From assembly GCF_034432235.1 (NCBI RefSeq), contig NZ_DAOUCJ010000048.1, positions 1 to 60,378 on the forward strand: a stretch of DNA of 60,378 bases, in the 5' to 3' direction. This document shows positions 51,902 through 60,378 of this stretch, one piece after another. The stretch's first letter is position 1, and every line of letters begins with the position of its first letter. The notes below the pieces were generated by a model. It saw only the letters and a list, made by a program, of their open reading frames with translations, had not been told where the DNA came from and searched no databases. The DNA is from Thermoflexus sp. (GTDB taxonomy: Bacteria > Chloroflexota > Anaerolineae > Thermoflexales > Thermoflexaceae). Position numbers and translations under genes: made by a program.

Positions 51902-52717
51902 CTATCCTTTCAGGGCCCCCGCGAGCAACCCGCGCAGGAAGAAGCGGCCCAGGAAGATGTAAACCAGCAGCGTAGGCAGGGCGGCCAGCAGCGCGCCGGC
52001 CATCTGGACATTCCACTCGACGATCTGGCTCCCCGCCAGGTTCTGCAGCGCCACCGTGATCGGCTGCTGAGCCGGCTTGTTGGTCACCGTGACCGCAAAG
52101 AGGAAATCGTTCCAGATCTGGGTGAACTGCCAGATGGCCACCACGGCGAATCCAGGCTGGGAAAGGGGGAGCATCACCCAGCGATAGATGCCCAGCAGAG
52201 AAGCCCCATCGATCTTGGCGGCCTCCACCAGCTCCCCGGGGATCGACGCGTAGTAATTGCGAAAGATGAGGGAGGTGATGGGGATGCCGTAAACCACGTG
52301 GACCAGGATGAGCCCCGGTATGGAGCCGTAGAGGCCGATGGACTGAAGGAAACGAACCAGCGGGATCAGGATGCTCTGATAGGGGATGAACATGCCGAAG
52401 AGGATGACCGGGAAGAGGAGCTCCGAGCCTCGGAAGCGCCACCGGGCCAGGATGTAGCCGTTGATGGAGCCGATGAAGGAAGAGATCACGGTGGCCGGGA
52501 TCACCAGGTAGACGCTGTTCATGAAGTTCGGGGAGAGCTTTTCCCATGCCTTGGCGAAAGCGGCCAGCGAGGGCTGGGTCGGCCAGTTCCACATGCGCGT
52601 CAGATCCGCCTCGGCGAAGCTCTTCAGGCCGGTAAGGAGCAGCACATAAACGGGCAGCAGATAAAAGAGAGCTAGCGCCCATAAGGCCGCGTAGATCCCG
52701 ACGCGTCCCAGCCTCAT
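51902..52717 (-). CDS. Carbohydrate ABC transporter permease (MalG-like)
   Basis: A 271-residue protein with six membrane helices; ATG 52717 overlaps the upstream permease stop (ATGA). The EAA loop that docks the ATPase reads VEAAKIDGASLLGIYRWVML-type sequence in its usual place (about residues 180-200), and the start (LGRVGIYAALWALALFYLLP) and LFGMFIPYQSILIPLV are typical for the MalG/UgpE branch. It is the second gene of a permease pair; no ATPase follows before the tRNA region. Sugar specificity cannot be told. Confidence 0.9.
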   Translation of the reverse strand: MRLGRVGIYAALWALALFYLLPVYVLLLTGLKSFAEADLTRMWNWPTQPSLAAFAKAWEKLSPNFMNSVYLVIPATVISSFIGSINGYILARWRFRGSELLFPVILFGMFIPYQSILIPLVRFLQSIGLYGSIPGLILVHVVYGIPITSLIFRNYYASIPGELVEAAKIDGASLLGIYRWVMLPLSQPGFAVVAIWQFTQIWNDFLFAVTVTNKPAQQPITVALQNLAGSQIVEWNVQMAGALLAALPTLLVYIFLGRFFLRGLLAGALKG

Positions 52718-53736
52718 AGCTCGGTCTCCCGGCTCAGACTGTAGCGAAGGTAGGGGATGATCAGGGCGGCGACAGTGAGGAGCATGATGGTGGCGATCGC
52801 GGCTCCCTGGGCGAAATGGTTCCCCCGGAACGTGGTTTCAAACATGAAGTAGGCGGGCATGTCTGTGGCGAACCCCGGGCCGCTGCCGGTCATCGCCACG
52901 GTGAGGTCAAAGATCTTGAGGGAGATATGCCCCAGCACAATCAGAGCGCTCAGGGTGACCGGCCGGAGCAGCGGCAGGACCACATGGCGATAGATCTGCC
53001 ACTCGCTGGCCCCATCCACCCGGGCGGCTTCCCGCAGCTCCTCCGGGATCCCCCGCAGGCCGGCCAGATACATGGCCATGGTAAACCCGGAAAGCTGCCA
53101 CGTGGCGGCGATCACCACCGGGATCAACGCCACCGGAAGCCCCACCTGAATCGCCCCCGCCTTCACGCCGAACATAATGGTAGGATCCGTGAACCAGCGC
53201 GGCAGCGGTCCAGAGTAGCCCACATATTTTAAAAGAAGATTGATGCCGGTTTGGGGGTTGAACAGCCATTGCCATGCGATGCCGGTTACGATGAAGGAGA
53301 TGGCCATGGGGAACAGGAACACGCTGCGGAAGAACGTCTCCCCCTTCACCCGCTGATCCAGCAAAAGGGCGGCGAAGAAGCCCACCCCGATCGCCCCCAG
53401 TAGGAAGAGGGTCGTGAAGACCATCACGTTGCGGATGTCCGCCTGGAACCGTGGGGTTTGAAACAGCCCGATATAGTTTCGCAGGCCGACGAACGTGTAA
53501 TCCGGCAGCACATCGTTCCATCGGGTCAGCGAGATGTAGACGGTCCACCCGATGAACCCGTAGACGAAAATCAGCACCGCGATCACCGAGGGGGTGAGCA
53601 GGAGAACCGGCAGCGCGCTCTCCAGGCGCCGCCGGATTTCCCTCGCGGCATGCAGCCATCGGGGAACGGGAACCGTCCGTTGCGCGACCCGGGGCGCGCC
53701 GATGGTGGGAGCCGGATCCTGAGGGCGCTTCTCCAT
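52714..53736 (-). CDS. Carbohydrate ABC transporter permease (MalF/UgpA-like)
   Basis: A 340-residue protein; ATG 53736 follows GGAGGAGGCGAGG, so the longer frame from 53796 is not used. Six membrane helices follow a ~40-residue cytosolic N-terminus. Typical segments are LLTPSVIAVLIFVYGFIGW, YISLTRWN, FVGLRNYIGLF and the EAA loop (ELREAARVDGASEWQIYRHV). It forms the channel together with the MalG-like protein. The periplasmic binding protein gene that normally precedes this pair is missing: recF lies divergently upstream. The ATPase may be a shared one encoded elsewhere. Confidence 0.9.
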   Translation of the reverse strand: MEKRPQDPAPTIGAPRVAQRTVPVPRWLHAAREIRRRLESALPVLLLTPSVIAVLIFVYGFIGWTVYISLTRWNDVLPDYTFVGLRNYIGLFQTPRFQADIRNVMVFTTLFLLGAIGVGFFAALLLDQRVKGETFFRSVFLFPMAISFIVTGIAWQWLFNPQTGINLLLKYVGYSGPLPRWFTDPTIMFGVKAGAIQVGLPVALIPVVIAATWQLSGFTMAMYLAGLRGIPEELREAARVDGASEWQIYRHVVLPLLRPVTLSALIVLGHISLKIFDLTVAMTGSGPGFATDMPAYFMFETTFRGNHFAQGAAIATIMLLTVAALIIPYLRYSLSRETEL

Positions 53737-53998
53737 CCTCGCCTCCTCCCCATTTGCTCGATCCGCGCCATGGACGCTGCGGATGGCTTCGCCCATTTAC
53801 CGGGATTCTGAAAAGGGGTCATCCGCCTTTTCAAGGGTTCGGGGCCCATATCCGGCTTCATAGCTGGGCGAAGCATCATCTTGACTGCAAGCGTGCGCTG
53901 GAAATTACGGCCAGCCCCGATCGGATAAGCGTCGATGATTTGATATGATTATAGTCTGAGATGGATGTCGTCTGGAATCTTTCACGCGGCGTTCCGGG
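53737..53998. promoter_or_regulatory. Divergent region between permease pair and recF
   Basis: No gene. An AT-rich stretch just before recF contains TATAGT (53950-53955) as a possible -10; no proper -35 was found. Confidence 0.35.
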
Positions 53999-55213
53999 AT
54001 GTGGCTTCGAGCGCTCAGCCTGACTCAGTTTCGAAACTACGCGCGGCTCGAGTGGCGATTGGAGCCGCGGGTGATGATCATTTACGGCGGGAACGCCCAG
54101 GGGAAAACGAACCTCCTGGAGGCCATCGCCTATGCGGCCATGGGGCACTCGTTCCGCACCTCCAGCGATCGGGAGCTGATCCACTGGTCGGCCTGGCAGG
54201 ACCCCATGCCGTTCGCCCGGGTGATCGCCGAATTTATGCGGAAGGACGGCCCGGTTCGTCTGGAGCTCACGCTGGTGGCGGAGGGAGGCATACCCTCCCG
54301 CCTGACCCTCACGCCAGAGGCCGCCTCCATCCGCAAGCAGGTGCGAATCAACGGGGTTCCCCATCGGGTGCTGGATCTCTTCGGACAGGCCGCGGTTGTC
54401 CTGTTCACCCCGCAGGATGTCGAGGTGGTGGGGGGGCCGCCGGCGGAGCGGCGGCGGTTGCTGGATCTCCTGATCGCCCAGACCTCGTCAGCCTTCGCCC
54501 GGACGCTAACCGCTTATCAGCGCGCCCTCGCCCAGCGCAATGCGCTGCTCCGCCAGCTCCAGGAGGAGGGCGGCGACCCGGCGCAGCTGGATCTATGGGA
54601 TGAGGCGGTGGCTCGCTATGGGGCCCCGCTGATGGATCAGCGGGCCCGCGCCCTGCGAGCCATCGCCCGCCATGCCGAGGACATCCACAAAGCCCTCAGC
54701 GGGGGGGAACCCATGTTCTTGCGATATGTGCCCGGCCTGGATCCCTTTCAGGCGGAGGGTCAGATGGCGCTGGGAGGGATGACGTGGGGGGAGACCCTCC
54801 CGGAAGACGAGTTGCGGGAAGCTTTCCGGCGCGCTCTGCTTCGTGAGCGCGCGCTGGATATCCGGCGGGGGACCACCCGGATCGGCCCCCATCGGGATGA
54901 TCTGCGGTTCGTTGTGGACGGGGTAGACCTGGGCCTTTATGGTTCTCGCGGGCAACAGCGCACAGCGATCCTGGCCTTCAAGCTGGCGGCTGCCCGCTGG
55001 CTGGCTTCTATCTTTCAGGAAAGCCCCGTCCTGTTGCTGGACGAGGTCATGGCGGAGCTGGACGGGGAGCGCCGGCGCTATCTGCTCCGAGCCCTGGAGG
55101 ATGTAGAGCAGGCTATCCTGACCACCGCGGATCCTATGCTCTTCGAGCCGGAGTTCCGGGAGCGGGTTCGCCGCTTTGTGGTGCAGGCCGGGTTCCTCCG
55201 CGAGGCGCATTAG
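53999..55213 (+). CDS. recF: DNA replication and repair protein RecF
   Basis: A 404-residue SMC-like ATPase. Walker A is GGNAQGKTNLLEAI (about residues 30-43), the signature motif is GSRGQQRTAILAFKLA (about 318-333), and Walker B is SPVLLLDEVMAELD (about 341-354). The opening LRALSLTQFRNYARLEW and the RIGPHRDDLRF segment are diagnostic for RecF. It binds single/double-strand DNA junctions and helps RecO/RecR load RecA at gaps. The gene is not in the common dnaA-dnaN-recF-gyrB order; the neighbours are an ABC permease pair and a cell-wall-type protein. No strong ribosome binding site is visible before the ATG. Confidence 0.95.
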   Translation: MWLRALSLTQFRNYARLEWRLEPRVMIIYGGNAQGKTNLLEAIAYAAMGHSFRTSSDRELIHWSAWQDPMPFARVIAEFMRKDGPVRLELTLVAEGGIPSRLTLTPEAASIRKQVRINGVPHRVLDLFGQAAVVLFTPQDVEVVGGPPAERRRLLDLLIAQTSSAFARTLTAYQRALAQRNALLRQLQEEGGDPAQLDLWDEAVARYGAPLMDQRARALRAIARHAEDIHKALSGGEPMFLRYVPGLDPFQAEGQMALGGMTWGETLPEDELREAFRRALLRERALDIRRGTTRIGPHRDDLRFVVDGVDLGLYGSRGQQRTAILAFKLAAARWLASIFQESPVLLLDEVMAELDGERRRYLLRALEDVEQAILTTADPMLFEPEFRERVRRFVVQAGFLREAH

Positions 55214-55275
55214 CGCCTCGATGCGAATGGGGATAAGGTAGGGGCAGGGGCCGCGCATTCGATCTGAGCTCTTTC

Positions 55276-55308
55276 GTGGGGTGCAGGCCGCTGAAGGCCG
55301 CTCCCCAC
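55276..55308. repeat. Hairpin-forming sequence downstream of recF
   Basis: GTGGGG (55276-55281) / CCCCAC (55303-55308) enclose a second stem GGCC (55286-55289) / GGCC (55296-55299). No T-tract; it may be a weak terminator for recF or a 5' leader structure of the next gene. Confidence 0.35.
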
Positions 55309-55344
55309 CCTTGGAGATCCCCATCGGGCAAAGCGCGACCGGAT

Positions 55345-57900
55345 ATGCTTCGAATTCCCTGGCCGGTTTACCTGTATGGCATCCACGACCCGGGCCCGTG
55401 GCGAGAGCGGTTCCGCACGGCCGGCATGACCGGTTGGGTGGTTTTCGAAGAGACCATCGGGGCCGATCCGGGGGATATGAGCGGGCGCGGTTCGACCTAC
55501 CAGTCATGGGCGGAGGCGGGATTCGGGGTCATCGTTGTGCTGAACTACGGCCGATATCCCAACGGCACGCTTCCGACCTCTGACCGCTACGAGGCCTTCG
55601 CCCGGCGTTGCGCCCGTTTCGTCGCGGCATCCCCGGGCGCCCACATCTGGGTCATTGGGAACGAGCCCAACCACCCGCAGCAGCAGCCCGGCGCCCGGGT
55701 GGATCCCTCCGCCCGGCGCCTCGAGGCGGCCGAGTGGATCACCCCGGAGCGCTACGCACGCTGTTTCCGGCGATGCCGCGAGGAGATCCGCAGCCAGCCC
55801 GGCCACGAGGAAGATCTCGTTATCCCCGCCGCTGTGGCGCCCTTCACCGCCGCGCTCCGCTATCCCGGGAACCCCACGGGCGATTGGGTGGTTTACTTCC
55901 ACGATGTCCTGACGGCGATCGGGGAGGATCTGGACGGCATCGCCCTTCACGTCGCCAGCCAGAGCCCGGACCCGCGTTCCATTGCGGATGAGGACCGCTT
56001 CCCCCCACCCTATGAAGCCCGTCGTCGTGGCTTCCGCGCGTATCGCGATTTCATCGAAGCCATCCCTCCCCATCTGCGCTATCGGCCCATCTTCATCACG
56101 GAAGCCTCCATGGGGGACCAGGAGGGGCATCCGATCCCCTGGCCGGATGCGGATACAGGGTGGATCTCGGAAGCTTATGCGGAGATCCATCGCTGGAACG
56201 CGGAGATGCCCCATTCTTGCATCCGGTGCATGATCCTCTATCGCTGGCGGCGGGTGGATCCCTGGTTCATGGAGGGCAAAGAGCGTTTGCTGGACGATCT
56301 GGATCGGGCGCTGGCGGCGCGCTTCCGCTGGGATGCAGGGTTCCAGCGCTATCCCCGGGCGATCGTCCGTCAGGAAATCCGGCCCTGCGATCGCCCGGGC
56401 GGAAGGATGGAGGGAGCTTCCCTTCCAGAGGGCCTGGCCGGTGTGGCCATCGCCTGCACGGAGGATCGGGAATGGTATGCGTGGCTCCATCCAGAGACCG
56501 GCCGTCATGGGTGGCTGCCCCGCGATGCCCTCATCCTCCAGGGGGATCCCCAGAGCGTCCCGCTGTATTCGCCGGGCCCCATTTTCCTTTCGCTGCGACG
56601 GCCCGCGGCGCTTCGCATGGCCCCGTCCGCTCATGCTCCGGCCGTCCTGGAGCTTCCAGAAGGCCAGCGGGGGGTGGCCCGGATGGCCACCGCGGATCGA
56701 GGGTGGTGGCAAGCCCAGTTCGATGCGCATATCGGATGGATCCGGGCCATCGATGCGAACGTGGAAGGGGATCCGCGGGCCGTGCCCATCGTCCCCCGCC
56801 CATGGACCGACGCGGATCTCCAGCGTCTCAACCTGTCCCTGTTGTGGGTGGAGCCGATCCTTCACCGGCGGAAGCCTTCGCCGTGGCCGCGGCGCCCTCT
56901 GGAGGGGATCCGCTGGCTGGTCCTGCATCCCCTGAGGGTTCCAGGGGATCTGTCGCCGGAAGCCCTGGCGGCCTTCCTGGTCGAGCAAGGGGGACAACCG
57001 GGATTCCCCTATCATTTTTACATCACGGCCGATGGGCAGATCTTCTGGACGCTCCCTCTGGAAGCGATGACCGGTCATGCGGGGGGATATGGGCGGGTGA
57101 GCGTGGGGATCGGCCTGGCAGGATGGCGCGCGGATCAGGATCCTGCCCCGCCGCAAATCGAGCAAACCGCTCGCCTCTGCGCGTGGCTCCTCGCCCGTCT
57201 TCGGCTGGGGCCCTCGCAGATCCAGGCCATCGAGGAGCTCTTCCCGGGGGGAGCTCCATTCGGGGAGGAGTCTGGGATCCGATCGGCTCTGGAGCGCGTT
57301 CGTCATGTCCCCCTCTACGCCGCGAAGATCCGGGAGACGGCTCGCCGGATCCTGGAAGAAGCCCGCATGCCGGTGCCCGGGGTGCCGGAGCCGGCGTGGC
57401 GGGATCTGACCGGAAGCCTCCCCACCCGTTCGGGAACCGCTTTTCCGCTGCGCCCGTTAGGGCACATCCGGAGCCTCATTCTGCATCAGACGGGGACGGA
57501 GGCGGGGATCACCCCTCTGCAGATCGCCGCTTACCAGGTGGAGCGGCTCGGGATGCCCGGGGCGAGCTATCACTTTCTGGTGGACGCCGAGGGGATCCTG
57601 TATCGGATCCACCCGCTTGCTGTGGCGGTTTCTCATATGGCAACCGATAACGTGACAACCGTCAGCGTCGGGTTGATCGGGGATTTCCGCCAGCGCCCTC
57701 CGGGCGAGCGCCAGCTGACCGCAACGGCCCAGCTCATCGCCTATCTGCTGGATCATCTGGGATTGGGGATCGAATCCGTGAAGGGGCACGAGGAGCTGGA
57801 GCCGGTGCCATGTCCGGGAGGGTGGCGGATCGGGGCGGCGTGGCGGGGGATGCTGATGGCCCAGATCCAGGCGATCCTTCGGCTTCATCGCTTTCGCTGA
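55345..57900 (+). CDS. Five-module protein: glycosidase-like barrel, two SH3-like and two amidase/PGRP-like domains
   Basis: An 851-residue protein. Residues ~1-330 look like a glycoside hydrolase TIM barrel: YLYGIHDPGPW, VIVVLNYGRYPN, WVIGNEPNHPQQ (Glu after Asn, the usual acid/base place) and IFITEASMGDQ (a second Glu). Residues ~350-475 hold two SH3-like units (WYAWLHPETGRHGWLPRDAL; WWQAQFDAHIGWIRAID). Two N-acetylmuramoyl-alanine-amidase/PGRP-like domains follow: ~510-660 (WLVLHPLRVPG, PYHFYITADGQIFWTLPLEA) and ~690-850 (SLILHQTGTEAG, SYHFLVDAEGILYRIH, VKGHEEL). Zinc-ligand His residues are only partly kept, more so in the second copy. No signal peptide is seen, so a cytosolic, phage-like or unconventionally exported role is possible. 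ATG 55345 lacks a good ribosome binding site. Confidence 0.7.
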   Translation: MLRIPWPVYLYGIHDPGPWRERFRTAGMTGWVVFEETIGADPGDMSGRGSTYQSWAEAGFGVIVVLNYGRYPNGTLPTSDRYEAFARRCARFVAASPGAHIWVIGNEPNHPQQQPGARVDPSARRLEAAEWITPERYARCFRRCREEIRSQPGHEEDLVIPAAVAPFTAALRYPGNPTGDWVVYFHDVLTAIGEDLDGIALHVASQSPDPRSIADEDRFPPPYEARRRGFRAYRDFIEAIPPHLRYRPIFITEASMGDQEGHPIPWPDADTGWISEAYAEIHRWNAEMPHSCIRCMILYRWRRVDPWFMEGKERLLDDLDRALAARFRWDAGFQRYPRAIVRQEIRPCDRPGGRMEGASLPEGLAGVAIACTEDREWYAWLHPETGRHGWLPRDALILQGDPQSVPLYSPGPIFLSLRRPAALRMAPSAHAPAVLELPEGQRGVARMATADRGWWQAQFDAHIGWIRAIDANVEGDPRAVPIVPRPWTDADLQRLNLSLLWVEPILHRRKPSPWPRRPLEGIRWLVLHPLRVPGDLSPEALAAFLVEQGGQPGFPYHFYITADGQIFWTLPLEAMTGHAGGYGRVSVGIGLAGWRADQDPAPPQIEQTARLCAWLLARLRLGPSQIQAIEELFPGGAPFGEESGIRSALERVRHVPLYAAKIRETARRILEEARMPVPGVPEPAWRDLTGSLPTRSGTAFPLRPLGHIRSLILHQTGTEAGITPLQIAAYQVERLGMPGASYHFLVDAEGILYRIHPLAVAVSHMATDNVTTVSVGLIGDFRQRPPGERQLTATAQLIAYLLDHLGLGIESVKGHEELEPVPCPGGWRIGAAWRGMLMAQIQAILRLHRFR

Positions 57901-57908
57901 GGCCTCCG

Positions 57909-58817
57909 ATGGAATGGCAGGGGATCCTGGCCGCGTTGTTTTCCGCGATTCTACTGGGTGGGGCGCCGATCCTGGCCAAGCGGGCCTACCAGGCGGGCGC
58001 GGATCCCACGGCGGTGGTCATCCTGCGCACCGGGCTGGCCGCCTTGGCCCTCTGGGCGCTCTATTTGCTTCACCCTCGCTGGCGCCGCTATCTGTATATC
58101 TATCCGGTCGGTCTGCTGGGCTGTCTGGCGGTGGGCTTCACCAACGCGCTGGGGTCGGTTTTTTACTATCTGGGCCTCTACCGCCTGGACGCGGCTATCG
58201 CGCATCTGATCTATTCCATGTATCCCATCCTGGTGGCCGCGATGGGCCGTCTCAACGGCGATCCGATCCCTGGCCTGACCCGTTTGCGGATGCTGCTGGC
58301 GAGCCTGGGCCTTGTTCTGCTGTTAGGCCGCCTTCAGGGTGTGCCGGATCTCTTCGGCGTGCTTCTGGTGCTGCTTTCCAGCGGCTTCTACGCGCTCCAT
58401 GTGGTGCTCAGCCAGCGGGTCCTGTATGAGATGCCGGCTCAGACCCTCACCCTCTACGCCCTGACGGCGATGGCGGCCTTCACGCCGGTGGCCGGATGGG
58501 TCTTCGGGAGCCCTCATCCCGCTGTGCCCTCAGGCGCCATGGGGCCGATCTTCGCGATGGCGGCCGTCCTGATGCTCTCGCGGCTGGGGATGTTCATGGG
58601 GGTCAAGCGCCTGGGGGGGACCCAGACCGCCCTGCTGACCGTGATGGAGATCCTGGTCACCGTGGCCCTGGCGGTGGGATGGTTGGGAGAGCGCCTGATG
58701 CCGGTTCAATGGGCCGGCGCCTCGTTGATGATCCTCAGCATCCTGCTGGTCCTTCGGGAATCCCCTCGCGCGCCCCTCCCGCGCTGGCGCATGCCCCTTC
58801 TTCCCCCAGCGGATTAA
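57909..58817 (+). CDS. EamA/DMT-family transporter
   Basis: A 302-residue protein with ten membrane helices arranged as two EamA repeats. ATG 57909 lies 8 nt after the previous stop, with GAGG overlapping it. First repeat: GILAALFSAILLGGAPILAKRAY, TAVVILRTGLAALALW, ALGSVFYYLGLYRLDAAIAHLIYSMYPILVA-type segment. Second repeat: LLSSGFYALHVVLSQRVLY, MGPIFAMAAVLMLSRLGMFM, TVMEILVTVALAVGWLGERL. Such proteins move amino acids, nucleotide sugars or other metabolites; specificity is unknown. Probably co-transcribed with the multi-domain gene upstream. Confidence 0.88.
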   Translation: MEWQGILAALFSAILLGGAPILAKRAYQAGADPTAVVILRTGLAALALWALYLLHPRWRRYLYIYPVGLLGCLAVGFTNALGSVFYYLGLYRLDAAIAHLIYSMYPILVAAMGRLNGDPIPGLTRLRMLLASLGLVLLLGRLQGVPDLFGVLLVLLSSGFYALHVVLSQRVLYEMPAQTLTLYALTAMAAFTPVAGWVFGSPHPAVPSGAMGPIFAMAAVLMLSRLGMFMGVKRLGGTQTALLTVMEILVTVALAVGWLGERLMPVQWAGASLMILSILLVLRESPRAPLPRWRMPLLPPAD

Positions 58818-58848
58818 GTTCAGGTGGAAGAGGCCAGCGGCGTAGCTC

Positions 58849-59241
58849 CTATGAGGAGGATTCGCCCGGATCCGGAGGGGTCAGCGGGAGCTCCAGGCGC
58901 AGGGCGGCCAGGGAGAAGGTCGGCTCGACCCCCAGCTCCCTGCGCAGGCGCTGCCGGAAGCGCTCATAGGTGCGAACCGCCAGCGCGCGCTGTCCGAGGG
59001 CCCAGTATCCCTGAACCAGCAGCCTGCAGGCGGCCTCGTGGTAAGGATCCCGCTCCAGGATCCGCTGCGCGATGGGGATCACTTCCTCCCAGGCGTTCCG
59101 TGCCGCCAGGGCCTTCGCGACCTGTTCGGCTGTGCTCAGGTAAAGGGCCGATAGATACTCCCGCTCTGGACGTTCCGGGGCGAGGCCATCACCCCGCCGC
59201 CGGAGGTGGGGATCTTTTGAGGGGCTGGATGGCGGACTCAT
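58849..59241 (-). pseudogene. Stand-alone BTAD (bacterial transcriptional activator domain) fragment
   Basis: The minus-strand frame from ATG 59241 gives 131 residues. From about residue 27 it is a typical BTAD: REYLSALYLSTAEQVAKALA, ILERDPYHEAACRLLVQGYW, ALGQRALAVRTYERFRQRLR and ELGVEPT, TPR-like helices that end SARP-type and large LuxR/AfsR-type regulators. The DNA-binding winged helix that precedes it in such proteins is absent; upstream lies the start of the aldehyde dehydrogenase gene on the other strand. No ribosome binding site is visible at 59241. A decayed remnant is most likely; a short functional protein cannot be excluded. Confidence 0.55.
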
Positions 59242-59332
59242 GGTAATATGGGAGACGGGAGGGGAATCGATAAAGCCTGCCCGGCTGCTTCCCCGGAACA
59301 GAGAGGATCTCAAACCGAAGGGGACGTGCATC

Positions 59333-60378
59333 ATGGCGGTTCGTGAGCGGGTTCGGTTTGGGGAGGCGAAGCAGTTCATCGGGGGCCAGTGGACGGACGG
59401 CGGGACGCCGATCCCGGTTCGGGACAAATACACGGGGGAGGTGATCGGGACGGTTCCAGAGGCCCGGCGGGAGGACGTGGAGGCGGCGGTGGCGGCGGCG
59501 CAGGAAGGCGCGAAGGCGATGGCCGCTCTGCCGGCCTGGCGGCGGGCGGAGATCCTGCGAGGGGCGGCGGAGCGGATCCGGTCGCAGAAAGAGGAGTTCG
59601 CCCGGCTGATCGCCGCCGAGGCGGGGAAGGCGTTGAAGTGGGCCCGGGCCGAAGTGGAGCGGGCCATCTGGACCTTCACCATCGCCGCAGAGGAAGCCCG
59701 GCGCATCGAGGGGGAGGTGATCCCCCTGGACGCGGTGCCTGCCGGGGAGGGGTACTTCGGGTTCTACATCCGGCGGCCGGTGGGCGTGGTGGCCGCCATC
59801 ACGCCGTTCAACTTCCCGCTGAACCTGGTGGCGCATAAGGTCGCGCCGGCCCTGGCGGCGGGGAACGCGGTGGTGTTGAAGCCGGCCAGCGCCACGCCCC
59901 TGACGGCCGTGAGGCTGGCCCAGGTGCTGGAGGCCGCCGGCGTCCCGGCGGGGGGCTTCAACCTGATCTTCGGGCCCGGGGGAACCGTCGGGGAGTGGCT
60001 CGCGGCGCACCCCGGCGTGGCGAAGGTGAGCTTCACCGGAAGCCGCGCCGTGGGGGATCGACTGACGCGGGTGGTGGGAATCAAGAAACTCACGCTGGAG
60101 CTGGGCAACACCACGCCGGTGATCGTCGCCGAGGATGTGAAGGATCTGGATTGGGTGGCGCGGCGGCTGGCGGTGGGGGCCTTCTACAACTCCGGCCAGG
60201 TCTGCATCTCGGTCCAGCGGATCTATGGCGTTCGGAGGATCTTCGAGCCGCTGGTGGAGACCTTCAGCCGCGCGGCCTCAGAGATGGTGGTGGGGGATCC
60301 CCTGGACGAGCGGGTGGATGTGGGGCCGCTGATCGACGAGCGGGAGGCCATGCGGGTGGAAGGGTGGATCCAGGAGGC
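59333..60378 (+). CDS. Aldehyde dehydrogenase (NAD(P)-dependent), 3' end cut by window edge
   Basis: ATG 59333 opens a frame that runs off the window (348 complete codons). It begins MAVRERVRFGEAKQFIGGQW and has the ALDH signatures: PFNFPLNLVAHKVAPALAAG (cofactor cleft), VLKPASATPLTA, VSFTGSRAVGDRL, the general-base Glu in LTLELGNTTPVIV, and the catalytic Cys in YNSGQVCISVQRIY. The ELGNTTP segment differs from the more usual ELGGxxP. ALDHs oxidise aldehydes to acids, or to CoA esters in one branch. The missing C-terminus prevents finer assignment. The reading frames opposite and in other phases are shadows. AAGGGG lies 10 nt before the ATG. Confidence 0.9.
   Translation, partial: MAVRERVRFGEAKQFIGGQWTDGGTPIPVRDKYTGEVIGTVPEARREDVEAAVAAAQEGAKAMAALPAWRRAEILRGAAERIRSQKEEFARLIAAEAGKALKWARAEVERAIWTFTIAAEEARRIEGEVIPLDAVPAGEGYFGFYIRRPVGVVAAITPFNFPLNLVAHKVAPALAAGNAVVLKPASATPLTAVRLAQVLEAAGVPAGGFNLIFGPGGTVGEWLAAHPGVAKVSFTGSRAVGDRLTRVVGIKKLTLELGNTTPVIVAEDVKDLDWVARRLAVGAFYNSGQVCISVQRIYGVRRIFEPLVETFSRAASEMVVGDPLDERVDVGPLIDEREAMRVEGWIQE

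Noticed and set aside
1..60378. CRISPR arrays, insertion sequences or prophage
   Set aside because: No regularly spaced repeats, transposase or integrase motifs, or phage structural genes were recognised anywhere in the window.

Overview
The window is about 60 kb of GC-rich bacterial chromosome with tight, often overlapping genes. Several traits point to a thermophilic member of the Chloroflexota (Anaerolineae or Thermoflexia type): Pro/Thr-rich secreted lipoprotein linkers, a bd-like oxidase subunit with a fused cytochrome c domain, BTAD-type regulator remnants, a RicT-like PSP1 protein, and BNR or PQQ beta-propeller secreted proteins. This placement is inferred from gene content; no marker gene was compared. 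No CRISPR array, rRNA, transposase or prophage was seen.

Layout. 1-2.9 kb: a lipoprotein cut by the left edge, a DUF5666 protein, TatA with a coupled small membrane protein, and a RelE/ParE-like toxin followed by a HEAT-repeat protein. 2.9-13.6 kb: mainly exported proteins. These are a beta-helix protein and a membrane-anchored alkaline-phosphatase-type protein, each broken by one apparent 1-nt frameshift, then a BNR/sialidase-like protein, a GYD protein, a subtilase remnant, a trypsin-like protease, and a 1206-residue phosphodiesterase/5'-nucleotidase fusion. 13.6-19.8 kb: a two-gene bd-like oxidase on the minus strand, a methyltransferase, and a large GT-C glycosyltransferase. 20.3-22.1 kb: two orphan OmpR-type response regulators, the second with Glu in place of the phospho-Asp.

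22.1-41.6 kb is a surface-polysaccharide locus on the plus strand: sugar epimerase, Wzz/BY-kinase, Wzx-like flippase, two early glycosyltransferases (GT4, GT2), a third glycosyltransferase, O-antigen-ligase/Wzy-like protein, a GT2/GT-C fusion, three more multi-pass GT-C-like proteins, an anchored BNR protein and a last GT4. Most junctions overlap by 4-32 nt, so it probably acts as one translationally coupled unit that makes, assembles and exports a glycan. A PQQ-propeller protein with a C-terminal OB-like domain faces it.

44-48.8 kb is an iron-sulfur group: a GlcF-like protein, a PflX-like radical SAM enzyme and a RicT-like protein. The radical SAM gene carries a 449-residue LAGLIDADG intein (45727-47073). 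The intein sits exactly inside the CxxxCxxC motif that binds the catalytic cluster, and its first residue occupies the third cluster-Cys position. This is the most striking feature of the window. 48.9-60.4 kb: an FAD oxidoreductase, a CtpA-like protease, tRNA-Leu(GAG) with clear promoter and terminator, an orphan pair of sugar ABC permeases, recF, a five-module glycosidase/SH3/amidase-like protein, an EamA transporter, a BTAD fragment, and an aldehyde dehydrogenase cut by the right edge.
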